Below, in pieces: positions 1 through 8,898 of a stretch of 64,000 bases of DNA; position 1 is the first letter of the stretch; each line of letters opens with the position of its first letter. This stretch comes from Nitrincola alkalisediminis. Its GTDB lineage: Bacteria > Pseudomonadota > Gammaproteobacteria > Pseudomonadales > Balneatricaceae. A program made the translations under genes and the position numbers. Under the pieces are notes generated by a model, which worked only from the letters and a program-made list of their open reading frames with translations, was not told the origin of the DNA and searched no databases. The DNA lies in the NCBI RefSeq assembly GCF_009821115.1, contig NZ_VYTY01000006.1:186001-250000 (forward strand). The letters run 5' to 3'.

Positions 1-136
1 ATGAGATAGGACCATGCTTATCAATAAACGCTCGCTCTTCTGTGTTTAGCAAACTTGCATGTACATGGAAGGCTAGCGTAGTGAATACGAGCAACAGAGC
101 TAATAAAGGCTTGAGTAAAAAAGAGCATTTGTCCAT
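1..136 (-). CDS. Secreted protein, 5' fragment (probable solute-binding or sensor protein)
   Basis: Only the first 45 codons are present; the gene runs off the left edge. Reading from an ATG at 136 downwards gives a short charged start, a hydrophobic stretch at about residues 6-23 and an Ala-X-Ala-like end near residue 27, which is a signal peptide. The mature start reads LLNTEERAFIDKHGPIS. This resembles the 'LTxEERxWLxxHP' lead-in of bacterial family 3 solute-binding domains found in periplasmic amino-acid-binding proteins and BvgS-type sensors. The start and secretion are seen directly; the family is inferred from a very short match. No strong Shine-Dalgarno is visible. Confidence 0.5.
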   Translation of the reverse strand, partial: MDKCSFLLKPLLALLLVFTTLAFHVHASLLNTEERAFIDKHGPIS

Positions 137-206
137 TTTGTTTAGGGTCTGGGCGTCCAGTCATACGATGACCTAACCTTGCCTTAATGAGCTGAAGTTC
201 GCAAGT

Positions 207-229
207 AAAAAAGCCATCCGAGGATGGCT
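207..229 (-). terminator. Rho-independent terminator of the putA operon
   Basis: On the minus strand a perfect 8-bp stem (AGCCATCC / GGATGGCT, 212-219 with 222-229) is followed by six U residues (207-212 read in reverse). It lies about 35 bases past the stop codon of the PutA C-terminal-domain gene, so it closes that operon. Confidence 0.85.
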
Positions 230-263
230 AAAACTTGAGGACTAAATCAAGTAGGGTCTCTAA

Positions 264-965
264 TCAGACAGCGCTGCTGCCCAGTTCGAGTAGGGTGGCA
301 TTACCACCGACGGCGGTGGTGTTGATGGTACGTGTGCGTTCGGTGACAAAACGTGACAAATGATCGGGTTGAAGAAGCGCTGTGCATTGCACAGGATCGG
401 TTTCTGCGACCACCTGTACGAGCAGACCAGAGCGCTTAGCGATTAAGGCATTGAGTTCGATCACTCGACTCATCGGTAAGACGCACGCAAATACAGCTAA
501 ATGATCAAGCTCCAGTGCCTGATTCAGCGTCAAATCCGAGACCGCTTGCAAAATAGGCTCAGGAACACCGGCTTGGTGAAGGAGTCTGGCCAGTTGTTCA
601 CACCAGGCTTGTTCTTCAGGCCAGTGCAGCAATACGGCATTGCCCGCAACGAGAGCTGCAAAGACTTGACCCAAAAAGGCCGTATAGGTCGATGCTCCAT
701 CGGCGCAGACTAGACAAATACCACGTCCATTCAAATATAGCTCGTTGCTTTCACCTGTTGGCCCTGGCAAGGTCGTAATTTGTTCAAGCGTTGCGGCTTG
801 CTCCAGCAAGTGCTTGAGAAGGCCAACGCTTCTGACATCGTTTGCTTGCGGGATTTGTGTGTGTATTTTCTGTAAACGTTCACTGCGCTTAATAAACCCT
901 TGATGATTCCATGCATCCCAAGCAGACAGCGCATTTGCAATTCGGTTATCGGATAGGCTAGCCAT
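264..965 (-). CDS. Stand-alone PutA C-terminal ALDH-superfamily domain
   Basis: This 233-residue protein matches the extra domain at the C-terminus of long PutA enzymes, which in other bacteria is part of the same polypeptide. Residues about 65-185 carry the aldehyde-dehydrogenase-like fold pattern (GPTGE at 67-71; LGQVFAALVAGNAVL near 98-112). The extreme C-terminus has the conserved PutA tail motif ERTRTINTTAVGGNATLLELG-like, given here only by its key residues: E-R, N-T, and GGNA. There is no catalytic Cys or Glu of an active dehydrogenase, as expected for this domain. Its ATG overlaps the putA stop by one base (TAATG), and GAGGAG lies about 8 bases upstream inside the putA coding tail, so it should be co-translated with PutA. 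By inference it completes the P5C dehydrogenase half of PutA as a separate subunit. Confidence 0.85.
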   Translation of the reverse strand: MASLSDNRIANALSAWDAWNHQGFIKRSERLQKIHTQIPQANDVRSVGLLKHLLEQAATLEQITTLPGPTGESNELYLNGRGICLVCADGASTYTAFLGQVFAALVAGNAVLLHWPEEQAWCEQLARLLHQAGVPEPILQAVSDLTLNQALELDHLAVFACVLPMSRVIELNALIAKRSGLLVQVVAETDPVQCTALLQPDHLSRFVTERTRTINTTAVGGNATLLELGSSAV

Positions 966-3900
966 TAGTGCAGCTCCTCAACAAGTCTTAATTCGGTAAA
1001 GCGTTGAACATAGTGTGGGCCACCGGCCTTTGGACCTGTACCGGACAAGCCTTGCCCTCCAAAGGGTTGGACGCCGACACTTGCGCCGATTTGATTGCGG
1101 TTAATATAGCAGTTGCCCACACGCACACGGGATTCGATCTGAGCCGCAGTGCGCTCGTTTCGGGTGTGGATGCCGAGAGTAAGACCATACCCGGATGCAT
1201 TGATTTGGTCTATCAAGCTGTCCATTTCACTTGCTTTAAAGCGAAGAAGGTGAATGATCGGGCCAAATTGTTCACGTCCGAGCTCGCTGAGGGCTCGAAT
1301 TTCAAATGCCGTAGGTGCGACAAATGTGCCTTCCTGGCAGGTAGGGCTTAGGGGCGTTTGCCCTAAAAGCTTAGCGCTCTTTTTCATGGCTTCAATATGG
1401 TTCAATAATCCCGTTTGTGCCTCGGCATCAATCACAGGACCAACGTCTGTCTGATGCAGTCTAGGATCACCAACGGTCAGCTCTGCCATTGCCCCTTGTA
1501 AAAGCTCGACGATCCGATCGGCAATATCGGCTTGCACACATAATACCCGTAGCGCTGAACAGCGTTGACCTGCCGATGCAAAGCCGGATAAAACAGCATC
1601 ATTGACGACCTGTTCGGGTAAGGCGGTTGAATCGACGATCATGGCATTCTGGCCGCCTGTTTCGGCGATAAACGGAACGGGTGCGCATCCTCTTGCAGCC
1701 AGAGAGCGGTTAATGAGTTGCGCGGTTTCGGTAGAGCCTGTGAAAGCAACGCCATTGATGTTTACGTTACTTGTCAGAGGCGCTCCCACCCCTGCGCCAT
1801 CGCCCGGCAGCAATGTGATGACATTGGCGGGGATGCCTGCTTCAAGCATCAGCTCGGTGGCTCGGTAGGCAATTAAGCTGGTTTGCTCGGCGGGCTTAGC
1901 AATCACACTGTTGCCCGCCACCAGAGCGGCGGTGACTTGACCCAAGAAAATTGCTAGCGGGAAGTTCCAAGGGCTGATGCAAACAATTATGCCGCGACCT
2001 TGACGCTGCCAAGGGCGTGCATGGCCATCGATGTCTTTTAGCATCATGGGGGCGTCACTGATGCGCTCGGCTTCATTGGCATAGTAGCGACAAAAATCGA
2101 CCGCTTCACGAACCTCATCTATCGCATCTTGAATTGTTTTGCCTGCTTCAAGATGGCAAAGCGCGACAAGCTCTGCAAGGTTTTCTTCAAGCAGGTCGCC
2201 CAAGCGGCGTAGAGCATCCGCTCGAGTGTGGGCCGAGGTGGTTTTCCAAGTCTCGTAGCCCTCTTGTGCCGCTGTGATCGCGAGTGCGACGAGTTCAGCA
2301 TTAGCAAAGCTGACTTCTCCTACCTGAATGCTGTGATTGTGTGGGGCGACCACAGCATGGCTTGGGAGACTTGAGTGAGGTTGTCCGTTAATCAGTGCCT
2401 GAGCGGACCAGCGCTTGGTAAAAAACGACTGCACGCTGTCACGGAAGGGCAGCCATTCACTTTCAATTTCAATGTTCGGGCTAAACGAGTTCTTACGATC
2501 GTGAAAAATGGCTGAAGGTAAGGGAATATTCGGGTTGTGCAGCGTTTGACGGCTGTTGAGGGTCGTCCAAGGATGTTGCACCAATTCCGAAATTGGACAG
2601 CGCGCATCGACAAGACGATGGACAAATGAGCTGTTTGCGCCATTTTCCAGCAAGCGGCGAACCAAATAGGGTAGCAAATCTTTATGGCTGCCCACGGGTG
2701 CGTAGATCCGAACCGTGACGCCGGATTGGGTCAACACTCGATCATACAGGGCATCGCCCATGCCGTGCAGACGTTGGAATTCGAAGTCCCTGTGTGATGC
2801 GAGCGTCAGGATGCTGGCAACAGTATGAGCGTTGTGGCTGGCAAATTGTGGCCAAATGTTGCCACGTACTGACTCGCTTAACAAAAAGCGTGCGCAGGCT
2901 AAGTAGGACACATCGGTAGCTTCTTTGCGGGTGTAGACGGGGTATCCACTCAAACCCCGCTGCTGGCACAGCTTGATTTCGCTGTCCCAGTAAGCGCCTT
3001 TCACCAGTCGTACAGGGATGATATTGCCCACTTCACGCGCCAGCGCATTCAGCCATGCCAAAACGGGTAAAGCCCGCTTTGAATAGGCCTGAACAACTAA
3101 ACCAAAACCGCCCCAGCCTTGACAAGCTTCACTGCGAATCAGTTTTTCGAAGAGATGAAGAGACATCTCCAAACGATCCATCTCTTCAGCATCAACGGTG
3201 ATCGCGACGTTCAATGAACGCGCTTTTTGAATTAACGTCAGAACACGATCGTAGAGTTCGGTCATGACACGGTGTTCTTGGCCGACTTCATAACGGGGGT
3301 GTAAAGCAGATAGCTTGATGGAGATGCTCGGTCTAGGTCCTTTCGCTTTCGGGTCTTGGAAGTTGCCTGTGAACTCGATGGCGCTCATATAGTCATTAAA
3401 GTACTTCTGAGCATCTTTTGCGGTCAGGGCTGCTTCACCTAGCATGTCAAAGGAGTAAGTATAGCCTTTCTTGCGATAATCAGAACCGCGCTTCATGGCT
3501 TCACTGATCGTGCGCCCGAGAACAAATTGGTGGCCCATGACTTTCATGGCTTGTTGCATAGCCGCACGAATAACAGGCTCGCTCATGCGATTGACTAAGC
3601 GATTAATAATGCCGGCTGGTGAGCCATCTTCACGCTCATCCATGGTCACAACTTTACCTGTCAGTAACAGTCCCCAAGTAGAGGCATTGACCAACAGGGA
3701 TTCAGAGTTACGTAAGTGTTTTTTCCAGTCGGCAACACTGAGTTTGTCTCGAATTAGGGCGTCTGCCGTGTCTGCATCCGGAATACGCATGAGGGCTTCG
3801 GCTAGACACATTAAAAGAATGCCTTCTTTTGTATCTAAGCTGTACTCCAGTAGGAGTGCATCAATCATGTGAATGGCATCGCCGTCGGCTCTCACCTGTT

Positions 3901-4084
3901 CAATTAAGGACGTTGCCAATTGCTCCGCTTTTTGCAGCTCTTGATCCTTGGGCTTGGCTAAAGGCATTAACTCTCTTAGCCAAGTGTCTTCATCAATGGA
4001 GTAAAGAGGAGAGATAGATGACCAGATCTCTGACGTCGACTGGTTAACCCAGGTCGAATCAAGAACATTGCTTGCTTTAAACAT
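965..4084 (-). CDS. putA: Bifunctional proline dehydrogenase / P5C dehydrogenase PutA, lacking its C-terminal domain
   Basis: The protein oxidises proline to glutamate in two steps, FAD-dependent proline dehydrogenase then NAD-dependent P5C dehydrogenase. It has about 1039 residues: a helical arm region, the PRODH barrel at about 180-480, and the P5CDH domain at about 560-1030 with the catalytic Cys near residue 842 (GQRCSALR) and the general-base Glu in AETGGQN. There is no N-terminal ribbon-helix-helix DNA-binding domain, so it is not an autorepressor. The longer reading starts at 4114, but the ATG at 4084 has GAGGGT about 8 bases upstream and begins MFKASNVLD, so I chose it. The protein ends right after the P5CDH core (ELRLVEELH) and lacks the conserved PutA C-terminal motif, which is encoded by the next, overlapping gene. 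An AraC-type regulator lies immediately upstream. Confidence 0.95.
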   Translation of the reverse strand: MFKASNVLDSTWVNQSTSEIWSSISPLYSIDEDTWLRELMPLAKPKDQELQKAEQLATSLIEQVRADGDAIHMIDALLLEYSLDTKEGILLMCLAEALMRIPDADTADALIRDKLSVADWKKHLRNSESLLVNASTWGLLLTGKVVTMDEREDGSPAGIINRLVNRMSEPVIRAAMQQAMKVMGHQFVLGRTISEAMKRGSDYRKKGYTYSFDMLGEAALTAKDAQKYFNDYMSAIEFTGNFQDPKAKGPRPSISIKLSALHPRYEVGQEHRVMTELYDRVLTLIQKARSLNVAITVDAEEMDRLEMSLHLFEKLIRSEACQGWGGFGLVVQAYSKRALPVLAWLNALAREVGNIIPVRLVKGAYWDSEIKLCQQRGLSGYPVYTRKEATDVSYLACARFLLSESVRGNIWPQFASHNAHTVASILTLASHRDFEFQRLHGMGDALYDRVLTQSGVTVRIYAPVGSHKDLLPYLVRRLLENGANSSFVHRLVDARCPISELVQHPWTTLNSRQTLHNPNIPLPSAIFHDRKNSFSPNIEIESEWLPFRDSVQSFFTKRWSAQALINGQPHSSLPSHAVVAPHNHSIQVGEVSFANAELVALAITAAQEGYETWKTTSAHTRADALRRLGDLLEENLAELVALCHLEAGKTIQDAIDEVREAVDFCRYYANEAERISDAPMMLKDIDGHARPWQRQGRGIIVCISPWNFPLAIFLGQVTAALVAGNSVIAKPAEQTSLIAYRATELMLEAGIPANVITLLPGDGAGVGAPLTSNVNINGVAFTGSTETAQLINRSLAARGCAPVPFIAETGGQNAMIVDSTALPEQVVNDAVLSGFASAGQRCSALRVLCVQADIADRIVELLQGAMAELTVGDPRLHQTDVGPVIDAEAQTGLLNHIEAMKKSAKLLGQTPLSPTCQEGTFVAPTAFEIRALSELGREQFGPIIHLLRFKASEMDSLIDQINASGYGLTLGIHTRNERTAAQIESRVRVGNCYINRNQIGASVGVQPFGGQGLSGTGPKAGGPHYVQRFTELRLVEELH

Positions 4085-4101
4085 AGTGCAACCCTCAGAA
4101 T

Positions 4102-4153
4102 TTAGTGTCAGCAAGCTAAATGTTGCTGATAACCGACAATGGCGACACTCTAA
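4102..4153 (-). promoter_or_regulatory. putA: Inverted repeats in the putA leader
   Basis: Two nested inverted repeats lie between the candidate putA promoter and its start codon. One is perfect: TCAGCAA (4108-4114), an 8-base spacer, TTGCTGA (4123-4129). The other is imperfect: TTAGTGTC (4102-4109) with GACACT-c-TAA (4144-4153). They could be an operator or a leader hairpin. The symmetry is seen; the function is inferred. Confidence 0.35.
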
Positions 4154-4181
4154 TAATAAAAGCTAGTTCAGGTCTTGCCAG
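4153..4181 (-). promoter_or_regulatory. putA: Candidate putA promoter
   Basis: On the minus strand CTGGCA, a 17-base spacer and TATTAT (each 4 or 5 of 6 to the sigma-70 consensus) lie about 70-95 bases before the putA ATG. This would let putA be transcribed apart from the AraC-type gene. The weak -35 suits an activator-dependent promoter. Confidence 0.4.
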
Positions 4182-4184
4182 TTT

Positions 4185-4979
4185 CTACGGAGTTTTTGGC
4201 GTATTCTCCGATGCCAGAGAAAACTGTTTTCGATAACGGGCAGGGGAAATGTTGAGGTGTTGGCTAAAGGCACGTGTTAACGCGCTTTGATTGGCAAATC
4301 CAAAACGACTGGCAATTTGTGCAAGCGGCTCTCGTGTTTCTGTCAGTGCTTTCAGTGCCGCATCAAAACGTCGATTGAGAACGTATTGCTGGGGTGTTTT
4401 TCCTGTTTGCTCACGAAATCGGTCAAAAAACTGACTGCAACTTAAAAACACCAATCCCGCTAACTCGCTGACCAGAATTTTACGATCAATGTGAAGGTCG
4501 ATGTAACTATCGATCAGTGACATATTAATCCGACCATAAAAGCGAGCCGGATAAGGTGTTTGCTGTTCGAGGTGTCGTTGCAGTGCGCAGACAATTGTGT
4601 GACTGCAGGCGCTTTGCAGAAACGGGTCGTTCGGGCTTTGTTGCATTTCGCGGCTAAGCGCACTGATTAGAATCTGCAGCTCGCTACTGCAGTTGATAAA
4701 TTTTGATTGCTTGAAGAGTAGGTCAATGCGTTTTTGTAAAGACGGATCTTCCGCTTGGATGGGTAGGTTAATGACGATAATTTGATTATCACCCATGCCC
4801 CAGAAGGCGTGATCAGTTGAACAGGGTAAAACACACCCTTGCCCTAAGCTGACGGGCTGTGCGGCCCCGGCGACATCAAACTCAGTTGCCCCTTGCAAAC
4901 CAAATACAAGCTGGTGGTAACTGTGATCATGATGGTCAGCCTTTTCGGGCAAACTGACGACTTCGGCTTTCTTTACCAT
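4185..4979 (-). CDS. AraC-family transcriptional regulator, probable regulator of putA
   Basis: A 264-residue AraC/XylS-type protein. The N-terminal half has a cupin-like sensing region with HHDHSYHQLVF at about 16-26. The C-terminal 100 residues hold the two helix-turn-helix motifs, the second shown by PLAQIASRFGFANQSALTRAF and the end motif SPARYRKQF. It lies directly upstream of putA in the same direction with about 100 bases between them. In Pseudomonas the AraC-type activator PruR sits beside proline catabolism genes, so an equivalent role is likely here; the effector is inferred to be proline. No clear Shine-Dalgarno precedes its ATG. Confidence 0.8.
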   Translation of the reverse strand: MVKKAEVVSLPEKADHHDHSYHQLVFGLQGATEFDVAGAAQPVSLGQGCVLPCSTDHAFWGMGDNQIIVINLPIQAEDPSLQKRIDLLFKQSKFINCSSELQILISALSREMQQSPNDPFLQSACSHTIVCALQRHLEQQTPYPARFYGRINMSLIDSYIDLHIDRKILVSELAGLVFLSCSQFFDRFREQTGKTPQQYVLNRRFDAALKALTETREPLAQIASRFGFANQSALTRAFSQHLNISPARYRKQFSLASENTPKTP

Positions 4980-5182
4980 AATAAGGACATCGGCATCGGG
5001 TGTTTGAATAGAACAATATCAAACTAATGATCCCATAATAAGTGGTTAGGGATAACAAGTCTAATTTGCATCCTACCATCGTCGTGTTTGTGACTGTCCA
5101 GCGTTTTCCTTCCCCTTTTTGTTCACGAAAAGGGTACAATGTGCGCAAATTCATTATTGCTTAGAAATAGGATTTTTTCCCT

Positions 5183-6250
5183 ATGTCCGAATTGAAAAAT
5201 GATCGTTTTTTAAGAGCCTTGTTGCGTGAGCCTGTTGACGTTACCCCTGTGTGGATGATGCGCCAAGCTGGGCGTTACTTACCCGAGTACAAAGCAACAC
5301 GTGCGCAGGCCGGAGACTTTATGAGCCTGTGTAAAAACCCTGAGCTGGCGTGTGAAGTGACGCTGCAGCCTTTGGAACGATACGATCTAGATGCGGCAAT
5401 TCTTTTCTCCGATATCTTGACCATTCCGGATGCAATGGGGTTGGGTCTTTACTTTGAAGCTGGGGAAGGTCCTCGCTTCAAAAAAGTGCTGCGCACCGAA
5501 GCGGATGTTGCTGCTTTGCCTGTACCCAAGGCGGCCCGTGATCTGGATTACGTGATGAATGCAGTTAAAACCATTCGTTCGGCGTTGAACGGTCGCGTGC
5601 CCTTGATCGGTTTCTCGGGTAGCCCCTGGACCTTGGCAACCTATATGGTTGAAGGTGGGTCGAGCAAAGATTTCCGTCATATAAAAGAAATGATGTATGC
5701 CACGCCCGACGTCATGCATGTGTTGCTACACAAGCTGGCGTTGTCTGTGACCGACTATTTGAATGAGCAAATTCGCAGCGGTGCTCAGGCCGTCCAGATT
5801 TTTGATACCTGGGGGGGAGTGCTTAGTCCAGAAATGTACAAGACCTTTTCGCTGGCGTATATGGAACAGATCGTAAAAGGCCTGATTCGTGAGCATGAAG
5901 GACGTCGAATTCCGGTCATATTGTTCACAAAAAATGGTGGACAATGGTTAGAGGTCATGGCAAAAACGGGGGCCGATGCGTTAGGTTTGGATTGGACAAC
6001 GCATATTGATGATGCACGTCGTCGTGTGGGGCAACAGGTTGCTTTGCAGGGCAATATGGATCCGTCGGTTTTATATGCGTCGCCTGCGCGGATACGTGCT
6101 GAGGTTGCGGATATTCTTCAGCGTTACGGTTCTGGTACAGGTCATGTCTTTAATTTGGGCCATGGTATTCATCAATTTGTTAATCCCGAGCATGCAGGTG
6201 TTTTTGTCGATGCTGTGCATGAGCTTAGCGCCCAATATCATACGTCTTAA
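5183..6250 (+). CDS. hemE: Uroporphyrinogen decarboxylase
   Basis: A cytoplasmic haem-pathway enzyme that removes four carboxyl groups from uroporphyrinogen III to give coproporphyrinogen III. At 355 residues it is the usual size. The hallmark N-terminal motif [15 protein letters not shown] is at about 22-36 and the second signature [17 protein letters not shown] is at about 144-160; the arginines in the first motif and Asp of FSDIL bind the substrate carboxylates in known structures. An AGGA sequence lies 10 bases before the ATG. It begins a tight run hemE-can-radA (gaps of 21 and 15 bases) and is divergent from the AraC-type gene. Confidence 0.97.
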   Translation: MSELKNDRFLRALLREPVDVTPVWMMRQAGRYLPEYKATRAQAGDFMSLCKNPELACEVTLQPLERYDLDAAILFSDILTIPDAMGLGLYFEAGEGPRFKKVLRTEADVAALPVPKAARDLDYVMNAVKTIRSALNGRVPLIGFSGSPWTLATYMVEGGSSKDFRHIKEMMYATPDVMHVLLHKLALSVTDYLNEQIRSGAQAVQIFDTWGGVLSPEMYKTFSLAYMEQIVKGLIREHEGRRIPVILFTKNGGQWLEVMAKTGADALGLDWTTHIDDARRRVGQQVALQGNMDPSVLYASPARIRAEVADILQRYGSGTGHVFNLGHGIHQFVNPEHAGVFVDAVHELSAQYHTS

Positions 6251-6271
6251 TACTATGGGGCATTATTTTCA

Positions 6272-6931
6272 ATGAAAAAACTCAGTCAGCTATTCAAAAG
6301 TAATCAGGAGTGGTCTGCACGTATTCGGGAAGAGAGCCCTGAATTTTTTCCGACGTTAGCCGCACAACAGGCTCCCGAGTATTTATGGATTGGCTGTTCT
6401 GACAGTCGCGTTCCAGCAAATGAAATTGTAGATCTGTTACCGGGTGAACTGTTTGTTCATCGCAATGTATCGAACCTAGTGATTCATACGGATATGAATT
6501 GCTTATCTGTTTTGCAGTATGCCGTTCAGGTCTTAAAAGTAAAACACGTTATGGTTGTGGGTCATTACGGTTGCGGGGGGGTAAAAGCCTCATTGGATGG
6601 TCATGCGCATGGCTTGATTGATAATTGGCTGGGGCATATCCGTGATGTCTATGCGAAGCATCGAGAGGTCATTGGTGATTGGCAGGCGAGTGATCAGCAA
6701 TTTGATCGTATGTGTGAATTGAACGTAATCGAGCAAGCTGAAAACGTTTGCAATACCACGGTTGTACGTGAAGCCTGGGCGCGTGGTCAGGAGTTGACAG
6801 TGCATGGTTGGATTTACAGTTTAAACGATGGTTTGATCACGGATCTTAACTTTTGTGTGGGTTCGATTGACGAGACCGACGTGGCATATGAACGCGCTGT
6901 GCAGCGCGTTCACCAACTGCAAGCAAACTAA
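6272..6931 (+). CDS. can: Beta-class carbonic anhydrase
   Basis: This enzyme interconverts CO2 and bicarbonate in the cytoplasm, supplying bicarbonate for carboxylation reactions. The 219-residue protein has the zinc ligands at exactly the positions of Escherichia coli Can: C42 and D44 in CSDSR, H98 and C101 in GHYGCGG. R46 of the Asp-Arg dyad is also present. It follows hemE by 21 bases and precedes radA by 15 bases, so the three are probably co-transcribed. Confidence 0.95.
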   Translation: MKKLSQLFKSNQEWSARIREESPEFFPTLAAQQAPEYLWIGCSDSRVPANEIVDLLPGELFVHRNVSNLVIHTDMNCLSVLQYAVQVLKVKHVMVVGHYGCGGVKASLDGHAHGLIDNWLGHIRDVYAKHREVIGDWQASDQQFDRMCELNVIEQAENVCNTTVVREAWARGQELTVHGWIYSLNDGLITDLNFCVGSIDETDVAYERAVQRVHQLQAN

Positions 6932-6946
6932 ATCAGGAAGGGTTAC

Positions 6947-8341
6947 GTGGCCAAAGCGAAGACGGCATATGTGTGCAATGACTGTGGTGCTGAATATTCA
7001 AAATGGCAGGGGCAGTGTACGGCGTGTCAGTCATGGAATACGTTAACTGAAGTGCGTTTAAGTAGCGTTGCTGCGTCGTCGACTTCGAGAGGGGCTCGCT
7101 TTGATGGTTATGCTGGAGGGGCGGGCGTTTCTGGCAGTCAAACCACTCAGCGCGTGATTAACTTAGGTGATGTGAATTTGGCCGAGATGCCGCGCATATC
7201 ATCGGGAACGGGAGAACTGGATCGTGTATTAGGTGGCGGTTTAGTGCCGGGTTCGGCGGTGCTCATTGGTGGCCATCCAGGTGCAGGCAAGAGTACGCTG
7301 CTGCTACAAACGCTGTGTCATTTGGCGATGCAGTATCCGGCACTCTATGTCACGGGTGAGGAGTCCTTGCAGCAGGTCGCGATGAGAGCGGCACGGCTGG
7401 GTTTAAAAGCAGATCACCTTAAGATGTTGTCTGAAACCTCGGTTGAAACGATTTGCGATGTCGCCATGCAATTGCAGCCCAAAGTAATGGTCATTGATTC
7501 AATACAAGTGATGCATATGGCGGATGTTCAATCGGCACCTGGCTCTGTGTCTCAGGTGAGGGAATCAGCTGCCTATTTGACACGTTTTGCTAAGCAAACA
7601 GGCACCGTATTGTTCTTGGTCGGACATGTCACAAAGGATGGCTCTCTGGCAGGACCTAAGGTGCTTGAGCATATGATCGATTGTTCGTTGCAGCTTGAGG
7701 GGTCTTCAGACAGTCGTTTTCGTACCTTGAGAAGCCATAAAAATCGCTTTGGTGCCGTCAATGAATTGGGTGTCTTTGCCATGCTCGAAACGGGCCTCAA
7801 AGAGGTTCGCAATCCCAGTTCGATCTTCTTGAGTCGCGGGGAGGAGGTGAGCGCAGGAAGTGTCGTGATGGTGGTTTGGGAGGGAACGCGTCCCTTGCTT
7901 GTTGAGCTGCAGGCTCTGGTGGATACGTCTCATGTGTCGAATCCGCGCCGCGTAGCGGTGGGCCTTGAACAGAACCGCTTAGCGATGCTGTTAGCTGTGT
8001 TGAATCGTCATGGTGGTTTGATGACGGGTGATCAGGACGTCTTTGTCAATGTTGTTGGTGGCGTTAAGGTGCTCGAAACGAGCGCGGATCTCGCACTATT
8101 GCTGGCCATCGTTTCCAGCTTTCGCGATCAGGCGTTGTCGCAAGATTTGATTGTGTTTGGTGAGGTGGGGCTGTCGGGTGAAATTCGTCCGGTGCCTAAT
8201 GGCCAAGAGCGCATACGAGAAGCAGCTAAACATGGGTTCAAACGTGCAATTGTTCCCAAAGCAAATGTGCCTAAAGAACCAATCGCGGGCTTGCAGGTTA
8301 TTGGTGTTTCGCGATTATCTGATGCACTGGATCATATTTGA
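6947..8341 (+). CDS. radA: DNA repair protein RadA
   Basis: RadA is a RecA-like ATPase and DNA helicase that drives branch migration during recombination. The 464-residue protein shows the three expected parts: a four-cysteine zinc finger (C10, C13, C24, C27), a RecA core with a Walker A loop at 109-116 (GHPGAGKS) and the RadA-specific KNRFG motif near 265, and a Lon-protease-like C-terminal domain. The start is a GTG at 6947, supported by GGAAGGG just upstream. Its 3' end overlaps the convergent PilZ gene by 10 bases. Confidence 0.96.
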   Translation: MAKAKTAYVCNDCGAEYSKWQGQCTACQSWNTLTEVRLSSVAASSTSRGARFDGYAGGAGVSGSQTTQRVINLGDVNLAEMPRISSGTGELDRVLGGGLVPGSAVLIGGHPGAGKSTLLLQTLCHLAMQYPALYVTGEESLQQVAMRAARLGLKADHLKMLSETSVETICDVAMQLQPKVMVIDSIQVMHMADVQSAPGSVSQVRESAAYLTRFAKQTGTVLFLVGHVTKDGSLAGPKVLEHMIDCSLQLEGSSDSRFRTLRSHKNRFGAVNELGVFAMLETGLKEVRNPSSIFLSRGEEVSAGSVVMVVWEGTRPLLVELQALVDTSHVSNPRRVAVGLEQNRLAMLLAVLNRHGGLMTGDQDVFVNVVGGVKVLETSADLALLLAIVSSFRDQALSQDLIVFGEVGLSGEIRPVPNGQERIREAAKHGFKRAIVPKANVPKEPIAGLQVIGVSRLSDALDHI

Positions 8342-8712
8342 GATTCATCGAGAATCATTTGCTCGAGCTCTCGTTCTAACAATGTCTCGTCCCCTAAGTT
8401 AAGCTCAACTAAACGACGCAGATGCGACATGCTATCTATGTCTATTTCCTCAATGACGAAACCATAGTGAGGATGCTCGCGAGTGGAAAGCGAAACTTGC
8501 ATTTTAATTAAGATGTCGTTCGCTAAGTAAATGCAAAGCTCGGCGGGTTCGGCCAGCGATAGATTGAGTGTCTCTTTGCAGGTCAGTAATGCACCGCGAA
8601 ACGAAATGTCGACGAGCTGCATAACGATTGCTCTGCCCGTAAAATGAACCTCACACTCTGCGTCAAAGTGAATGCGTGTGAAGCGACGACGGTCATTGAG
8701 AATATTGCTCAC
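8332..8712 (-). CDS. PilZ-domain protein (probable c-di-GMP receptor)
   Basis: A 126-residue, single-domain PilZ protein. Both c-di-GMP-binding motifs are intact: RxxxR at R9-R13 (in RRRFTR) and DxSxxG at D35-G40 (DISFRG). It should therefore bind c-di-GMP, but its output partner is unknown. The start is a GTG with AAAAGG about 10 bases upstream. It is convergent with radA and overlaps its end. A c-di-GMP-metabolising protein is encoded at 27588-30098 in the same window. Confidence 0.85.
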   Translation of the reverse strand: MSNILNDRRRFTRIHFDAECEVHFTGRAIVMQLVDISFRGALLTCKETLNLSLAEPAELCIYLANDILIKMQVSLSTREHPHYGFVIEEIDIDSMSHLRRLVELNLGDETLLERELEQMILDESQI

Positions 8713-8811
8713 GTTCAGCTACCTTTTTGCCAAGTTCTAAATCACATTCTAGACGATGAATTGTGTTTCGTATATCTAGACTGTTCGGTTAGATGCATTG
8801 TTTTAATTACG

Positions 8812-8854
8812 AAGGGTCTGATGTAAAGACGTTTCGTCTTATCATCAGACCCTT
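8812..8854 (-). terminator. Long hairpin downstream of ettA
   Basis: A perfect 12-bp outer stem (8812-8823 with 8843-8854) encloses a second perfect 6-bp stem AAGACG/CGTCTT (8826-8831 with 8835-8840), separated by a 2x2 mismatch. It lies 45 bases past the ettA stop and is a plausible transcript end for it. There is no run of U on either strand, so it is not a textbook intrinsic terminator. Confidence 0.5.
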
Positions 8855-8898
8855 GTAGTGCTAGGCGAACTGTTCTATACCCATCGGGTACGGCGTAA

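Noticed and set aside
950-980. PutA split as a sequencing error
   Set aside because: No homopolymer lies at the junction; a Shine-Dalgarno stands at the right distance before the second ATG and the TAATG overlap is a typical coupling junction. It still needs read support, as noted in the finding.
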